A stretch of 39,122 nucleotides of DNA. Origin: Halioglobus japonicus. Lineage in GTDB: Bacteria; Pseudomonadota; Gammaproteobacteria; Pseudomonadales; Halieaceae. Positions within the stretch are counted from its first letter, which is position 1. Every line of letters starts with the position of its first letter. A program made the translations under genes and the position numbers. The notes below the pieces were generated by a model. The model was not told the DNA's origin. It did not search any database and was given only the letters and a program-made list of their open reading frames with translations. The stretch is from positions 190,937 through 230,058 of the forward strand of contig CACSIL010000001.1 of NCBI GenBank assembly GCA_902705825.1, given 5' to 3'. Positions 30,169 to 39,122 of the stretch are shown here, piece by piece.

Positions 30169-32010
30169 ATGAAAAAACTGCTCTTGGTCATCGCTGTGAT
30201 CGCATTGGCAACCTTCTTTGCCTGGCGTGAGTTTACCCAGGCCCCGGTCGCCCGCACAATCGCAGATGACGGCGGCACACGCTGGCGTCCCGAGGGCAAC
30301 CCGACAGTGGGCGCAAGCAACGCGCACATCGCCACGCCGATCACCTTTCGCACCATGCATGTGGGGCTGAACAACACCGATCAACTGTGGATCGCCACTG
30401 CACCCGAGCAGGAACTGGCCTGGGTCGCGGAACAGCAACTGTACATCCCGGAGGGGCCGACCATGGACGACCGGGGCCAGATCTATTTCAGCCCACTGTA
30501 TCCCCCCGAGGACGTGAGCCTGGTGGTGCTGGACCCGGACACCGGTAAACGCCTGTGGAGTCTGCCGCACAAGGGCGACAACAAGGGCGCCGGGGCGCCA
30601 CTGATCATGGATACACCGGGCGAGGCCAGTGCCCAAACGATCTACCACGCCACCTTCCACTGGGCCTGGGCTGTCACACCAGATGGCCAGATATTGTGGC
30701 ACAGGCCGACCGGCCTGCAGTATGCCGGCGCCGATGTACCCCATGCCTGGGGCGTCAACTATGTGCCACAACACGACGCCCTGACTGTGGTCACGGGTAA
30801 CGGCGAGATCGCGGTGCTGGACCGCATCACCGGAGCACAGCGTCTGGCTGCGCCGTTTGCACTACCGGGTGAGAACGCCGCCCAGACAGCGCGGCACATG
30901 CCCTCTGACTGGGTGCTGGAGCGCGGCGACCGACTGGCCGAAGAGCACTTCGGCAAGATGCCGGTGGAAGACGGCCTGCTCACCAGTATGGTACGCATTA
31001 TCTACGGCGCCGGTTCCGAGGTATCTAACTTTTACGCCGTGGACCCCAACAGCGGCAGGCTGTATCTGGCAGCCACGGCCCCGGATGAGGTCGATGGCGA
31101 TGAGGACGGCGTCTCGGCCAACGGCGCGCTGTACGCGCTGGAGTTGGTGGGCAACGGTGACAAGCTGGGCCTGCTGATCGTCGCGCGCTACGACTTTGAT
31201 GGCGGCACGGGCTCCACGCCAACGGTGAGCAATGACGGCCAGCGCCTGTACCTGACGGATGAGAATGGCAATGTCATGGCGCTGGACCGGGATCTCAAGG
31301 AAATCTGGCGGATCAATGTGGGCGAGCAGGTAGCTGCTTCGGTTGCAGTATCGGCAGACAATGGCGAATTGTATGTCGTTACCCGCAAAGACATCTTTAA
31401 GCTGTGGGACCGGGGCAGTCACGCGGAGATGGCGTGGGCGGCCGAGCTGGATGTATTCCCGCAACATGTCAACGTCAACACGCTGACTCCCACGATCACC
31501 GCCAACGGTATCGCCGTCGCAATCGGCGCCAGCCGCGAGCTGGGAGACAACTCACTGCTGCTGGAAAACGGCTTCGGCCTACTGGATCGCGAAACCGGCA
31601 AGGTGCGCGGTTACGTGCAGGGGGTTGAGGAAGGCATCGCCGTGACGGTCGTCGCGCCGGACGGCGGATTCACCATCGCCCATTCACCGGTGCGCAGGCT
31701 GGCCAGCAAGGCCATCTTCGCAGACGCTATATCGCCGCTGATGGGCGGCGTCAGTCGCTACAAACCGAGTAACTACTCACGCCTGGCCCGCGAGGCAAGC
31801 TGCGCCGCCGCTGCTATCAGTGACCGCCAATCGACACAGCGCGGCCAGCCCGGGTACAACAAGGCAGCGCGGCAGTGGGACGATGCCCAGATACAGGCAC
31901 TGATGACTCAGGCGGCCAACGCACTGGCGCAAGCGCGCGTGGCCGTTCCTGCAAACCCGTCGCCACACAGCTGGTGCGACCAACTTCAAACAGCAGGTAG
32001 TACGCTATGA
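30169..32010 (+). CDS. PQQ-like beta-propeller protein, membrane-anchored
   Basis: A 613-aa protein. A single N-terminal hydrophobic segment (MKKLLLVIAVIALATFF) acts as anchor or uncleaved signal, placing the rest in the periplasm. The body shows repeated propeller blades such as LYLTDENGNVMALDRDLKEIWR and ELYVVTRKDIFKLW, as in BamB or PQQ-binding repeats. The calcium-style DGDEDG loop near residue 312 is notable. The start at 30169 is preferred to an upstream frame extension because it begins the signal sequence, although the ribosome site is weak. It overlaps the downstream monooxygenase by four bases (ATGA). Whether it binds PQQ cannot be told; a sensing or scaffold role is also possible. 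Confidence 0.75.
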   Translation: MKKLLLVIAVIALATFFAWREFTQAPVARTIADDGGTRWRPEGNPTVGASNAHIATPITFRTMHVGLNNTDQLWIATAPEQELAWVAEQQLYIPEGPTMDDRGQIYFSPLYPPEDVSLVVLDPDTGKRLWSLPHKGDNKGAGAPLIMDTPGEASAQTIYHATFHWAWAVTPDGQILWHRPTGLQYAGADVPHAWGVNYVPQHDALTVVTGNGEIAVLDRITGAQRLAAPFALPGENAAQTARHMPSDWVLERGDRLAEEHFGKMPVEDGLLTSMVRIIYGAGSEVSNFYAVDPNSGRLYLAATAPDEVDGDEDGVSANGALYALELVGNGDKLGLLIVARYDFDGGTGSTPTVSNDGQRLYLTDENGNVMALDRDLKEIWRINVGEQVAASVAVSADNGELYVVTRKDIFKLWDRGSHAEMAWAAELDVFPQHVNVNTLTPTITANGIAVAIGASRELGDNSLLLENGFGLLDRETGKVRGYVQGVEEGIAVTVVAPDGGFTIAHSPVRRLASKAIFADAISPLMGGVSRYKPSNYSRLAREASCAAAAISDRQSTQRGQPGYNKAARQWDDAQIQALMTQAANALAQARVAVPANPSPHSWCDQLQTAGSTL

Positions 32011-33482
32011 ATATCCGATCCGTATCTGAACGCACCGACTTCGAGGTGATTGTCGTCGGCGCCGGTTTTGCCGGTGTCGGCGCGGCGATAAAATTGCGCG
32101 AGGCGGGCTTTGATTTCGTGGTGCTGGAAAAGGCCGGCCAGATCGGCGGCGTGTGGCGTGAAAACAGTTATCCAGATTGCGCCTGCGATATCCCCTCTGC
32201 GCTGTACTCCTATTCCTTTGCACCCAACCCCAACTGGAGCAGTTTTTTTGCACCCCAGGAGGAGATCCGCCAATACACCGTCGACACCGCGGAAAAATTC
32301 GGTGTGGCAGATGCCATCCGCGTCAATCATGAACTGTTCGAGTCGCGCTGGAATGCACAGACCCGTCGCTGGGAGCTCGACACCAGCGCCGGGCACTACA
32401 GCGCGCGGTTCGTGATCATGGCCTGCGGCCCGATGCACAAACCGGTGACGCCCGCCATCAAGGGCATAGAGAGCTTTCCCGGTGAGCGCTTCCATTCGGC
32501 ACAGTGGAATCACGACTGCGACCTGAGCGGGAAGCGCGTGGCGGTGATCGGTAGCGGTGCCTCGGCTATCCAGTTTGTACCGGCCATCGAAAAAAAGGTG
32601 AAGCAACTGACACTGTTCCAGCGAACACCGCCCTGGGTGCTGCCAAAGATGGATTTCAAGATTCCCCAGAAGTGGCAGCGGCGATTCGCGCGCTTTCCGC
32701 TGCTGCAGTCGCTACTGCGCAAACAGCTATATTTTGTCTTCGAGGCACTGAATCGCAGCCTTAAACACCCCAGGGCGAAACAGCGCTTGCAGGCCCGGGC
32801 AACACAGAATATCCATCGCGCTATTAAAGACGAGGCCTTGCGTGCAAAGGTGACGCCCGCTTACGACGTCGGCTGCAAGCGTATACTGCAATCCAATACC
32901 TGGTATCGCGCGCTGGCCAAACCCCATGTCGATGTGTTCAGTGACGTTGCAGAAATTCAAGGTAACCGTGTTATCGCCAGTGATGGTTCAAGCTGCGAAG
33001 CCGACGTCATTATTTTCGCTACCGGGTTCGAAGTGGCAAACCCGCCGATTGCCGAATGTATCATCGGCGCCAGCGGCATGACGTTGGCGCAGCAGTGGCG
33101 CGGCAGCCCCGAGGTCTATCTGGGCACGGTTGCTGAAGATTGCCCCAACTGCTTTTTAACGTTTGGCCCCAACCTGTATTCCTTCACCTCGGCCTTCGTG
33201 ATTATCGAAGCGCAACTGAACTACATCATCGACGGATTGCATAAGTTGCGATCCAGCAACGTCGCCAGCTTTTCGGTTAACAAGCAGGTCAGTGAGGCCT
33301 ACAACCAGCGCCTGCAATCCTCATTGCAGGACACAGTATGGAACAGCGGTGGCTGCACCAGTTATTTTATCGACAAGAACGGGCGCAACAGCACCAACTG
33401 GCCCTGGACCACGTTCTACATGCGTCTGCGTCTTGCCCGTTTCAGACTTGGTGACTACACCCTGCAGCAAGAGAAAGCATAG
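32007..33482 (+). CDS. Flavin-dependent monooxygenase, Baeyer-Villiger type
   Basis: A 491-aa class B flavoprotein monooxygenase. The FAD site is GAGFAG (18-23) with a glutamate at the end of the second strand (VVLEKA). GGVWRENSYPDCACD follows. The Baeyer-Villiger fingerprint FxGxxxHxxxW is present at 157-167 (FPGERFHSAQW, then N), and the NADPH site is GSGASA (182-187). The late ATGF motif is present (FATGFEV). These enzymes convert ketones to esters or lactones, or oxidise heteroatoms, in the cytoplasm. It is coupled to the propeller gene and divergent from an AraC regulator. The substrate is unknown; an alicyclic, steroid or terpenoid ketone is plausible. Confidence 0.87.
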   Translation: MNIRSVSERTDFEVIVVGAGFAGVGAAIKLREAGFDFVVLEKAGQIGGVWRENSYPDCACDIPSALYSYSFAPNPNWSSFFAPQEEIRQYTVDTAEKFGVADAIRVNHELFESRWNAQTRRWELDTSAGHYSARFVIMACGPMHKPVTPAIKGIESFPGERFHSAQWNHDCDLSGKRVAVIGSGASAIQFVPAIEKKVKQLTLFQRTPPWVLPKMDFKIPQKWQRRFARFPLLQSLLRKQLYFVFEALNRSLKHPRAKQRLQARATQNIHRAIKDEALRAKVTPAYDVGCKRILQSNTWYRALAKPHVDVFSDVAEIQGNRVIASDGSSCEADVIIFATGFEVANPPIAECIIGASGMTLAQQWRGSPEVYLGTVAEDCPNCFLTFGPNLYSFTSAFVIIEAQLNYIIDGLHKLRSSNVASFSVNKQVSEAYNQRLQSSLQDTVWNSGGCTSYFIDKNGRNSTNWPWTTFYMRLRLARFRLGDYTLQQEKA

Positions 33483-33567
33483 CAATATCGACTTTGCATA
33501 TTTTGCTTCTGCCGACAAAATGGCCTATGTTTAAGGGTAACAACACTAATAAGAAAGGTCATGGAAG

Positions 33568-36480
33568 ATGCAATACTCGCTGAAATCAGCAGCCCTCACT
33601 ATTCTGTCCGCACTGGCCCTGTGCGCGCAGGCGGCCCCCGATCTGACTAGCCGTAACACTCTGGACGCTGGTTTGCCCGCAGGTGTGGCGGCCACCGGCG
33701 GTTCCTGGACTGCGGTTGGCGAGAAAACCTGGCGCGCGAACGGATACTGGGGGGCCATCCCCGAGTACTACGATTACAGCGCAAGTGTTCTGGTGACAGG
33801 CCCCTGGGACGGCTCGCCGGTATCGACCCACATCATCCGTTCGCAGAAGCCGCAAGCGCAGGTTTTTGGGGAAGCGCTGTCGCTGGAGGGCAATCGGTTG
33901 GCAATTGGCGCTCCTTCTGAAGGCTTCAGCACCGACGTGTTCTGCGAAGAATATATTTGTGATAGTTATATCTGGCGTATGCGGCATCCCGGTCAGGTAT
34001 ACCTGTATCAATTCGATGGCTCCACATTTGCGCCAGAGCGATCTATTACGCGTGGTAACGAGTTGAGCCGATTTGGGCATGCTCTGGCCTTGAGCCAAGC
34101 GCAGTTGCTGGTAGGCGCGCCTGGGACCGTGCCGGGCATGGCCTATTTGTTCTCCGCCGATACCGGCGATGAGATCCAGGCATTTACCTCGCCGACTACT
34201 GAAGCTGATGACGACTTTGGCTCCGTGGTGGCGTTTGCCAGTGATCTGCTTGTCATCAGTGCGCCAGCCAGTAGCACCGTTTACATCTATGACAATGAGG
34301 GTTCTGGCTGGCACTTATTGGCTGAACTGACTCACCCAGAGGCTTCCGCCGAATTTGGCGCGGCACTCTCGGCGGACAATAGCAGAGTCCTCATTGGAGC
34401 ACCTGGTATCGACAAAGCTTTTCTGTATGACCTCGCAGATATACCGCAGGGGCAGCCAGTGCCTGTTTCAGGCAGCGACTGGTTGGCAGCCGAAGAATTC
34501 AGTGGGCCGGAAGACAGCCGTTTTGGCCATGCTGTCGCATTGCTGGGAGATACCGCCTGGATCTCTGCACCAGCAGAGACTATTGACGGACAGAAGCACG
34601 GCGTTGTGCGGCAATTTGAGTATACGGAAGTTACCGGGTGGGCGATGAGTGACAGCATCACGGCCTCAGCAGTATCGGGCTATTGGAATGATTTTGGATC
34701 GGCAGTGGCAGTCTCCGCTGATCGTCTCACCATCACATCCGTTCGAAGAAAAGAACAAGATATATTCACCTCATTAGGCAAGGTGTACGACCCGGACGGA
34801 GACACGATAGCCCAGATTGCAGATAACTGTATCGACGTCGCAAACATCGATCAGAATGATCTGGATGCCGATGGTATCGGCGATGTCTGCGATGATGATA
34901 TCGATGGCGACAACCTGACTAATGAGGAAGAGGAAATTCTTGGAACGGATCCCCTGAACGCCGACACCGATGGTGACGGCTTGCGCGATGACACAGATCC
35001 CGTACCACTGTTTAAGGACGCTGATAACGATGGTTTGGAAGATCCAAACGACAACTGCCCGATGAATGCCAACCCGCTACAGGAAAACATTGATGGAGAT
35101 CGGTTCGGCGATGTTTGCGATGATGATATTGACAACGATTCACTGCTTAACAGTGATGAAATTGCCAGCGGGAGTGACCCCTTCAAGAAAGACTCCGATG
35201 ACGACGGGTTTCTGGATGACTACGACACCTTTCCAGCCGATGCCAATGACGGTTGGACGAAGGTTTTCCGCTTTCCTCTTAGTTCCTCGGACTATGTGGC
35301 GGTAGATGGCGATCTGGCGCTAGCTGCAAATGAAGTACGTACGGTGCAGGCCTATGCCAGAATGGGTGGGAAGTGGGATCAGATTGCGGCGCCCGATTTG
35401 GCTGCGTTGAACGCATGGCGCATAGAAGGCATGGCGATGTCCGGCACCACGGCGGCGTTTCTTGTTAACGAGTACAATTTCAGACAGCCTGGGGAAAACC
35501 GGCCGGCTGTTCTCATCTACCACTGGAGCCCGCAATCAGGCTGGGTTTATGCGCAGGGTATCAGTCCGCCTTTCCTGCGCAGTTATACGGATGAGATTCG
35601 ATTGAAAGACGATCTACTGGTTATTGTTGGCAGTCCAGAAATTGCTACGACTGGTTCTTCAGCTCTAGTCGAAATTTACCAGAATGTGTCCGGGTCCTAC
35701 CAACACTCGGGTTCGTACTCAACCGACGGAGCCCAGTACATGCTGGAGGCGCAAATTAGCGGCGGCAAAGTCTTTGTAGGAGACGACATAAAACATTCCA
35801 GTGACCCGACCATGCTGCATGTAATGTCTGCTGCTGGTGAAATAGAAGCCAGCATACCTACATCCATCAAGGATTCCACTTCGTCAAGTTCGTGTAGTAA
35901 CCCCTCGAATAGCCCTTTGGTCAGTGCTGATGATGGCAAGATTATAGTGAGCACCGAGGGCAGCGATTACTGGGTGCAACAGTCTGAATCTGACGGCAGC
36001 TGGCAATTGGAGGAAGTGGTGTTCGGCAACAATAACATTGCTGGCCTTGGTAGTGAGAACCGTGTTGGTCTGGAGCATCCTGTTCCACTCGTGCATCCGG
36101 TATCCGGAAAGCAAACCGAATACAATCTGAAGGTGCTGAGTATGGTGGACGGCAGTACGCTCGGTTTGATCCCCGGCAGGAAAAATTACTCCTGTTGGTT
36201 AAATTGGGCGACGGACGGACACACGGTTATTACCGCCAGTGATGACGTTGTGGAGATATACCCATTGGACGACGTTGGTACGCCGGGTGATCTTGACGGA
36301 AACAATCAGGTGGATATCGGTGACTACCTGATCATACGCTCTGCTCTTGGCAGCTGTGAGGGCGATACAGGTTTCATAGGAGAAGCTGATTACACAGGGG
36401 ATAGTTGTGTCGCCTACGATGACTACCAATTCTGGATGCAAAATTATTATGACGCACAATCGCTGCCTCCGGGCTGCTAG
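33568..36480 (+). CDS. Secreted FG-GAP / thrombospondin-3 / dockerin-like protein
   Basis: A 970-aa exported protein with a cleavable signal peptide (ALALCAQA-AP, cut near residue 23). Residues about 90-400 contain FG-GAP-type propeller repeats (FGEALSLEGNRLAIGAP, FGAALSADNSRVLIGAP, FGHAVALLGDTAWISAP). Residues about 407-560 hold calcium-binding thrombospondin type 3 repeats with many D-x-D-x-D-G loops. A second, less regular propeller-like region spans 575-895. The last 65 residues (from 907) contain a dockerin-like pair: DLDGNNQVDIGDYLIIRSALG and a second DYTGDSCVAYDDYQFW segment. The ribosome site is AAAGG nine bases upstream. The next gene encodes a cohesin-like protein, a likely partner. 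Confidence 0.82.
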   Translation: MQYSLKSAALTILSALALCAQAAPDLTSRNTLDAGLPAGVAATGGSWTAVGEKTWRANGYWGAIPEYYDYSASVLVTGPWDGSPVSTHIIRSQKPQAQVFGEALSLEGNRLAIGAPSEGFSTDVFCEEYICDSYIWRMRHPGQVYLYQFDGSTFAPERSITRGNELSRFGHALALSQAQLLVGAPGTVPGMAYLFSADTGDEIQAFTSPTTEADDDFGSVVAFASDLLVISAPASSTVYIYDNEGSGWHLLAELTHPEASAEFGAALSADNSRVLIGAPGIDKAFLYDLADIPQGQPVPVSGSDWLAAEEFSGPEDSRFGHAVALLGDTAWISAPAETIDGQKHGVVRQFEYTEVTGWAMSDSITASAVSGYWNDFGSAVAVSADRLTITSVRRKEQDIFTSLGKVYDPDGDTIAQIADNCIDVANIDQNDLDADGIGDVCDDDIDGDNLTNEEEEILGTDPLNADTDGDGLRDDTDPVPLFKDADNDGLEDPNDNCPMNANPLQENIDGDRFGDVCDDDIDNDSLLNSDEIASGSDPFKKDSDDDGFLDDYDTFPADANDGWTKVFRFPLSSSDYVAVDGDLALAANEVRTVQAYARMGGKWDQIAAPDLAALNAWRIEGMAMSGTTAAFLVNEYNFRQPGENRPAVLIYHWSPQSGWVYAQGISPPFLRSYTDEIRLKDDLLVIVGSPEIATTGSSALVEIYQNVSGSYQHSGSYSTDGAQYMLEAQISGGKVFVGDDIKHSSDPTMLHVMSAAGEIEASIPTSIKDSTSSSSCSNPSNSPLVSADDGKIIVSTEGSDYWVQQSESDGSWQLEEVVFGNNNIAGLGSENRVGLEHPVPLVHPVSGKQTEYNLKVLSMVDGSTLGLIPGRKNYSCWLNWATDGHTVITASDDVVEIYPLDDVGTPGDLDGNNQVDIGDYLIIRSALGSCEGDTGFIGEADYTGDSCVAYDDYQFWMQNYYDAQSLPPGC

Positions 36481-36580
36481 TGAAAGCTGAAGACGCTGTG
36501 TGCGAGGCTTTATGAGAACTGTTCATCAATACACTGAAGTGTGTCTTCAGCTCAAAAATGATCAAAGGCGGGTGAGCCCA

Positions 36581-37123
36581 ATGAAATATATGCTGTGTGT
36601 TGTTTTTTCCTGTTTCGCGGCGAGTGCTTATGCTCTGCCCATGGTGAGCCTGAACCCGTCCACTAGTGTCCTGGGGTTCAATGAGGCGTTTACCGTAGAC
36701 GTACTTGTCAGCGGTATCGAATCCACGGATCAACTGATTGCTTTTGGATTTGATGTCGGGGTTGATACGGGTCTGACCTATAGCGGCGCGACCGTGTCGC
36801 CTTCGTTTTTTGATGACTCAGGATTTTTTCCGACAACGGATGTTGCAGGATCCTCTTTCCCACCGATATCCGGGGACAACATTTTACTGGCCACTTTGTC
36901 CCTGATGACGGGCACTACCTCGGGCCTACTCACTGTTGCAGCCTTGAGTACACCTCTTGATCCAGGTTTATCAGAAGGGTTGTTTACCGTTGCTACCATC
37001 TACGACATCAGTGCGACTGCTACTGTTGAGGTGATGGGTTCCTCTACAGTGCCGTTGCCGTCGACCCTGCTTCTAATTGGCATCGGGCTTTTTGGGGTTG
37101 CTAAACACATTCGAAGAGCATGA
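36581..37123 (+). CDS. Cohesin-like protein with PEP-CTERM-type sorting tail
   Basis: A 180-aa exported protein. The start at 36581 gives a normal signal peptide (ending ASAYA-LP). The mature domain begins VSLNPSTSVLGFNEAFTVDVLVSG and continues LIAFGFDVGVDTGLTYSG, which matches the strand pattern of type I cohesin-like domains (xxVxVGDxFTVDVxxxG, then FxFDLxFDP). The C-terminus is VPLPSTLLLIGIGLFG then a basic KHIRRA, a PEP-CTERM/VPLPA-type sorting signal. It follows the dockerin-like gene by 100 bp. It may be a cell-surface anchor for that protein. Cohesin resemblance is by eye. Confidence 0.78.
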   Translation: MKYMLCVVFSCFAASAYALPMVSLNPSTSVLGFNEAFTVDVLVSGIESTDQLIAFGFDVGVDTGLTYSGATVSPSFFDDSGFFPTTDVAGSSFPPISGDNILLATLSLMTGTTSGLLTVAALSTPLDPGLSEGLFTVATIYDISATATVEVMGSSTVPLPSTLLLIGIGLFGVAKHIRRA

Positions 37124-37190
37124 ATTTGGGGCCAGTCCCCGATATTGTTTGTGCGATACTCAATTTGCCTAAAACAGGACATCGTTCAAT

Positions 37191-37619
37191 ATGAAACATA
37201 GGCTCACCGCGTTATTCCTTGCTCTGCTCGCGACATCTGCCGCAGCAGCGGATGTGAACAGAGGAGACCTGTATGCCTCGTGCATCAAGTATCAAAATGC
37301 CAAGTGGAAAGAAGGTTTTGGCGGCACTTTAAGTTACCTCACTGCGTCGCAGCGTGAAGAGCTGGCGCCCCTGCATTTCGAGGTTATTAGGCAAGAGTGT
37401 AATTGTACTGTCACCGCTGCCTTCAGTTCCCTTTCTGCGAGCACCATTGATGCCTACAATTCTGCTCTGGAAAAAAATGGTGACGGGATCGTGCTTGGCA
37501 CCGATGAAGCCGCGCAAGAGTTCAAAGAAGCCGGAATGATGGATAAGAACATTACGTGCACCGAAAAAAGCCTTGAATCCTCTGAGTACAGTAAAAAATT
37601 GGCGGAACTCTCCAAGTAG
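37191..37619 (+). CDS. Small exported protein of unknown function
   Basis: A 142-aa protein. A signal peptide (MKHRLTALFLALLATSAAAA-DV) is clear. The mature 120 residues are mostly helical, with four cysteines (CIKYQN, ECNCTV, TCTEK) that could form two disulfides in the periplasm. The context SCIKYQNAKW...LGTDEAAQEF is not a family I know. It stands between the cohesin-like gene and lipoprotein 2. Confidence 0.72.
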   Translation: MKHRLTALFLALLATSAAAADVNRGDLYASCIKYQNAKWKEGFGGTLSYLTASQREELAPLHFEVIRQECNCTVTAAFSSLSASTIDAYNSALEKNGDGIVLGTDEAAQEFKEAGMMDKNITCTEKSLESSEYSKKLAELSK

Positions 37620-37774
37620 AAAAGCCTGATCTCTCAAGCAAAACAGCCACCAGCGATGGTAAGCGCCTGTTTGTTGGCTCACGCAGCGCGGAGATAAGCG
37701 TTTATAATCTTCTCCCACGCGCTGAGCTACTGCATGAAAGACCGGATACTACTCATCCATTGAAGGATTATTCA

Positions 37775-39122
37775 ATGTGCCACTTCTCCAAAATAGTACT
37801 GCTAATTTTGTCGGCTAGCCTGGTTGCTTGCAGTCACCCTCTGGAGAGTGAAGGGAAGGGGGATATTGTTTCCTCTTCCGGTACGCGCGATTGCCTGCAG
37901 GACCAAATGCCCTGTGAAAACTTGATCGTCGGGGATTATTCTGAGGTCTATCATGGCGTGCCGGCAGAAGGCTATGTGTTTGTCGGCTGGCTCAGATGTG
38001 AAGATGAAATACAGCTCAGCTGTGTCTATAGCGTACCTGCAAACGTCGTTCGCAAAGCCTGGGGTAAAGTCTTACCTTCATTAGTGGCGCTGTTCAGGCC
38101 CGTCAAGTTACTACTGACATCTACTGCAGAGGGTGGTGTCGTCTCACAATCAGCCTCCGCTGATTGCAGCGGCGAGCAAACCTGTGTTGTCGATGGCGGT
38201 GTGGGCAACGGCTTCGATGATGTGTTTACCGCCGCGCCAGCCGAAGGGTTTCGATTTTTCGGCTGGGAAAGTGGGCTGTCGGATTGTGACGACAGCACTT
38301 ATCCCTGTGCTGTTACGAGTGAGCGCATGCATGCGAAAGCACAGTCAGATGTCTACGACGAGTATGGTCACGGCGGTGTCGATACAGCGCGTGAAAGGAT
38401 TGTCGAACTGACTCCCAGGTTTGTGCCGCTGACACCGGGCGGGTTCGCACTTGGCGCTGAGCGCGTAATAGATTCATTGCCCGAATCCGAGAAGAGCAAC
38501 GGAGATGTCGCGGCACTGTCCGGTGGCGGCTACGTGGTTGCCTGGACATCCAAGCTTGCTAACAGCGGTGACGCAATCTATGCCCAACGCTTTGATGGAG
38601 ACGGTACAGCTGTCGGTGACACCATCCTGGTGAGCGAGGATACTTTCGCTTTTAGATCGCGTACAAACGTCCTCGCATTGGGTTCCGACCGCTTTCTGGT
38701 CTCCTGGGAATTCCGCCCTCCTGTCGTTCCCCAGACGGTAGATATTTTCGCCAGAGTGTATGAGGCATCCGGTGTACCTGTCACGGGAGTTATACGTATC
38801 GAAACCTCGGAGAGCGGCATTGATTTTGTAAATCCACTCAACGTACTTAAACCGGATGGCGGCTTCCTGATCGCCTGGGACAAAATTGACAATCGCTTTT
38901 TTGGCGGTAGTTACGCTCAGCATTTTGACGCTAGCGGCCAACCGGTGGGCACGCCGGTATCCATCACTGGTAGCGATGATACCAATCGCCAAATAGCCTA
39001 TTTTAGTGATGGCGGGTACATCGTCGCCACCTCCCATGAGGCGGGTGGGAACTCTGATGTCCCCATCACGGTTCGATGCCTCTCCCCCGAAGGAGAGTTG
39101 CTGCAGCAACGTGTTGCAGGAG
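37775..39122 (+). CDS. Large repeat-containing lipoprotein 2 (partial, runs off the window)
   Basis: The frame from ATG 37775 is open for 449 codons to the window end. A GAAGGA ribosome site precedes it. The signal peptide and lipobox LVAC are almost identical to lipoprotein 1, as are both cysteine modules (CENLIVG, FVGWLRCEDEIQL, GEQTCVVDGG) and the following GGYVVAWTS...IYAQRFDGDGTAVG repeats. It is a close paralogue in the same orientation, about 12.3 kb away. The C-terminal part lies outside the window. Confidence 0.85.
   Translation, partial: MCHFSKIVLLILSASLVACSHPLESEGKGDIVSSSGTRDCLQDQMPCENLIVGDYSEVYHGVPAEGYVFVGWLRCEDEIQLSCVYSVPANVVRKAWGKVLPSLVALFRPVKLLLTSTAEGGVVSQSASADCSGEQTCVVDGGVGNGFDDVFTAAPAEGFRFFGWESGLSDCDDSTYPCAVTSERMHAKAQSDVYDEYGHGGVDTARERIVELTPRFVPLTPGGFALGAERVIDSLPESEKSNGDVAALSGGGYVVAWTSKLANSGDAIYAQRFDGDGTAVGDTILVSEDTFAFRSRTNVLALGSDRFLVSWEFRPPVVPQTVDIFARVYEASGVPVTGVIRIETSESGIDFVNPLNVLKPDGGFLIAWDKIDNRFFGGSYAQHFDASGQPVGTPVSITGSDDTNRQIAYFSDGGYIVATSHEAGGNSDVPITVRCLSPEGELLQQRVAG

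Noticed and set aside
1..39122. Prophage, integrase, transposase, tRNA, rRNA or CRISPR array
   Set aside because: None was recognised on either strand. Only small REP-like repeats were found.

Overview
The window looks like a chromosomal piece of a heterotrophic marine gammaproteobacterium, perhaps of the Halieaceae/Cellvibrionales type. The basis is gene content only: moderately high GC, a PEP-CTERM-like protein, marine-style FG-GAP/thrombospondin-3 secreted proteins, and catabolic genes rich in CoA-transferases and Rieske oxygenases. This taxonomic guess is an inference. No tRNA, rRNA, CRISPR array, integrase or transposase was seen.

Region 1 (about 270-8840) encodes the C4-dicarboxylate end of a catabolic route: two family III CoA-transferases, two HMG-CoA-lyase-family enzymes, a LeuCD-type hydratase, a double-cupin protein and a LysR regulator. 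Region 2 (9016-15937) is a tight seven-gene minus-strand operon: isochorismatase-fold amidohydrolase, two allantoinase/imidase-like CE4-fold hydrolases, a HutC-type GntR regulator, an isocitrate-lyase/PEP-mutase-family lyase and two alpha/beta hydrolases. A GST diverges from it. Region 3 (15973-22555) holds a Crp/Fnr regulator, two uncharacterised probable beta-barrel proteins, a chlorophyllase-like hydrolase, a Rieske oxygenase, a protein strikingly like plant red chlorophyll catabolite reductase (RCCR), and an SDR with the NYC1/NOL (chlorophyll b reductase) signature.

My main proposal is that regions 1-3 form one bacterial chlorophyll/tetrapyrrole mineralisation island. Region 3 would reduce, de-esterify, open and reduce the macrocycle, with homologues of the plant enzymes NYC1/NOL, chlorophyllase, PAO and RCCR. 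Region 2 would hydrolyse dialkylmaleimides, the known oxidative fragments of tetrapyrroles, through maleamates to dialkylmaleates plus ammonia. Region 1 and the ICL-family lyase would hydrate, activate and cleave the resulting malates to pyruvate-type and acyl-CoA products. Independent support comes from DNA. A 13-bp motif (ATAAYATTATRYM) recurs in four promoter regions: before CoA-transferase 1, between CoA-transferase 2 and lyase 2, between the imidase operon and the GST, and before the NYC1/NOL-like gene. FNR-type boxes precede the RCCR-like gene and lie between the hydrolase and Rieske genes. The homologies are recognised by eye from remembered family sequences, and the pathway as a whole is inference.

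Region 4 (22702-25105) holds a class 3 aldehyde dehydrogenase between REP-like repeats and an RsuA-type pseudouridine synthase. Region 5 (25445-39122) is unrelated accessory DNA. It has two paralogous large lipoproteins (25445-27433 and 37775 to the window end) in direct orientation, flanking another lipoprotein, an AraC regulator, a PQQ-like propeller protein with a Baeyer-Villiger-type monooxygenase, a secreted FG-GAP/TSP3/dockerin-like protein, a cohesin-like PEP-CTERM protein and a small exported protein.
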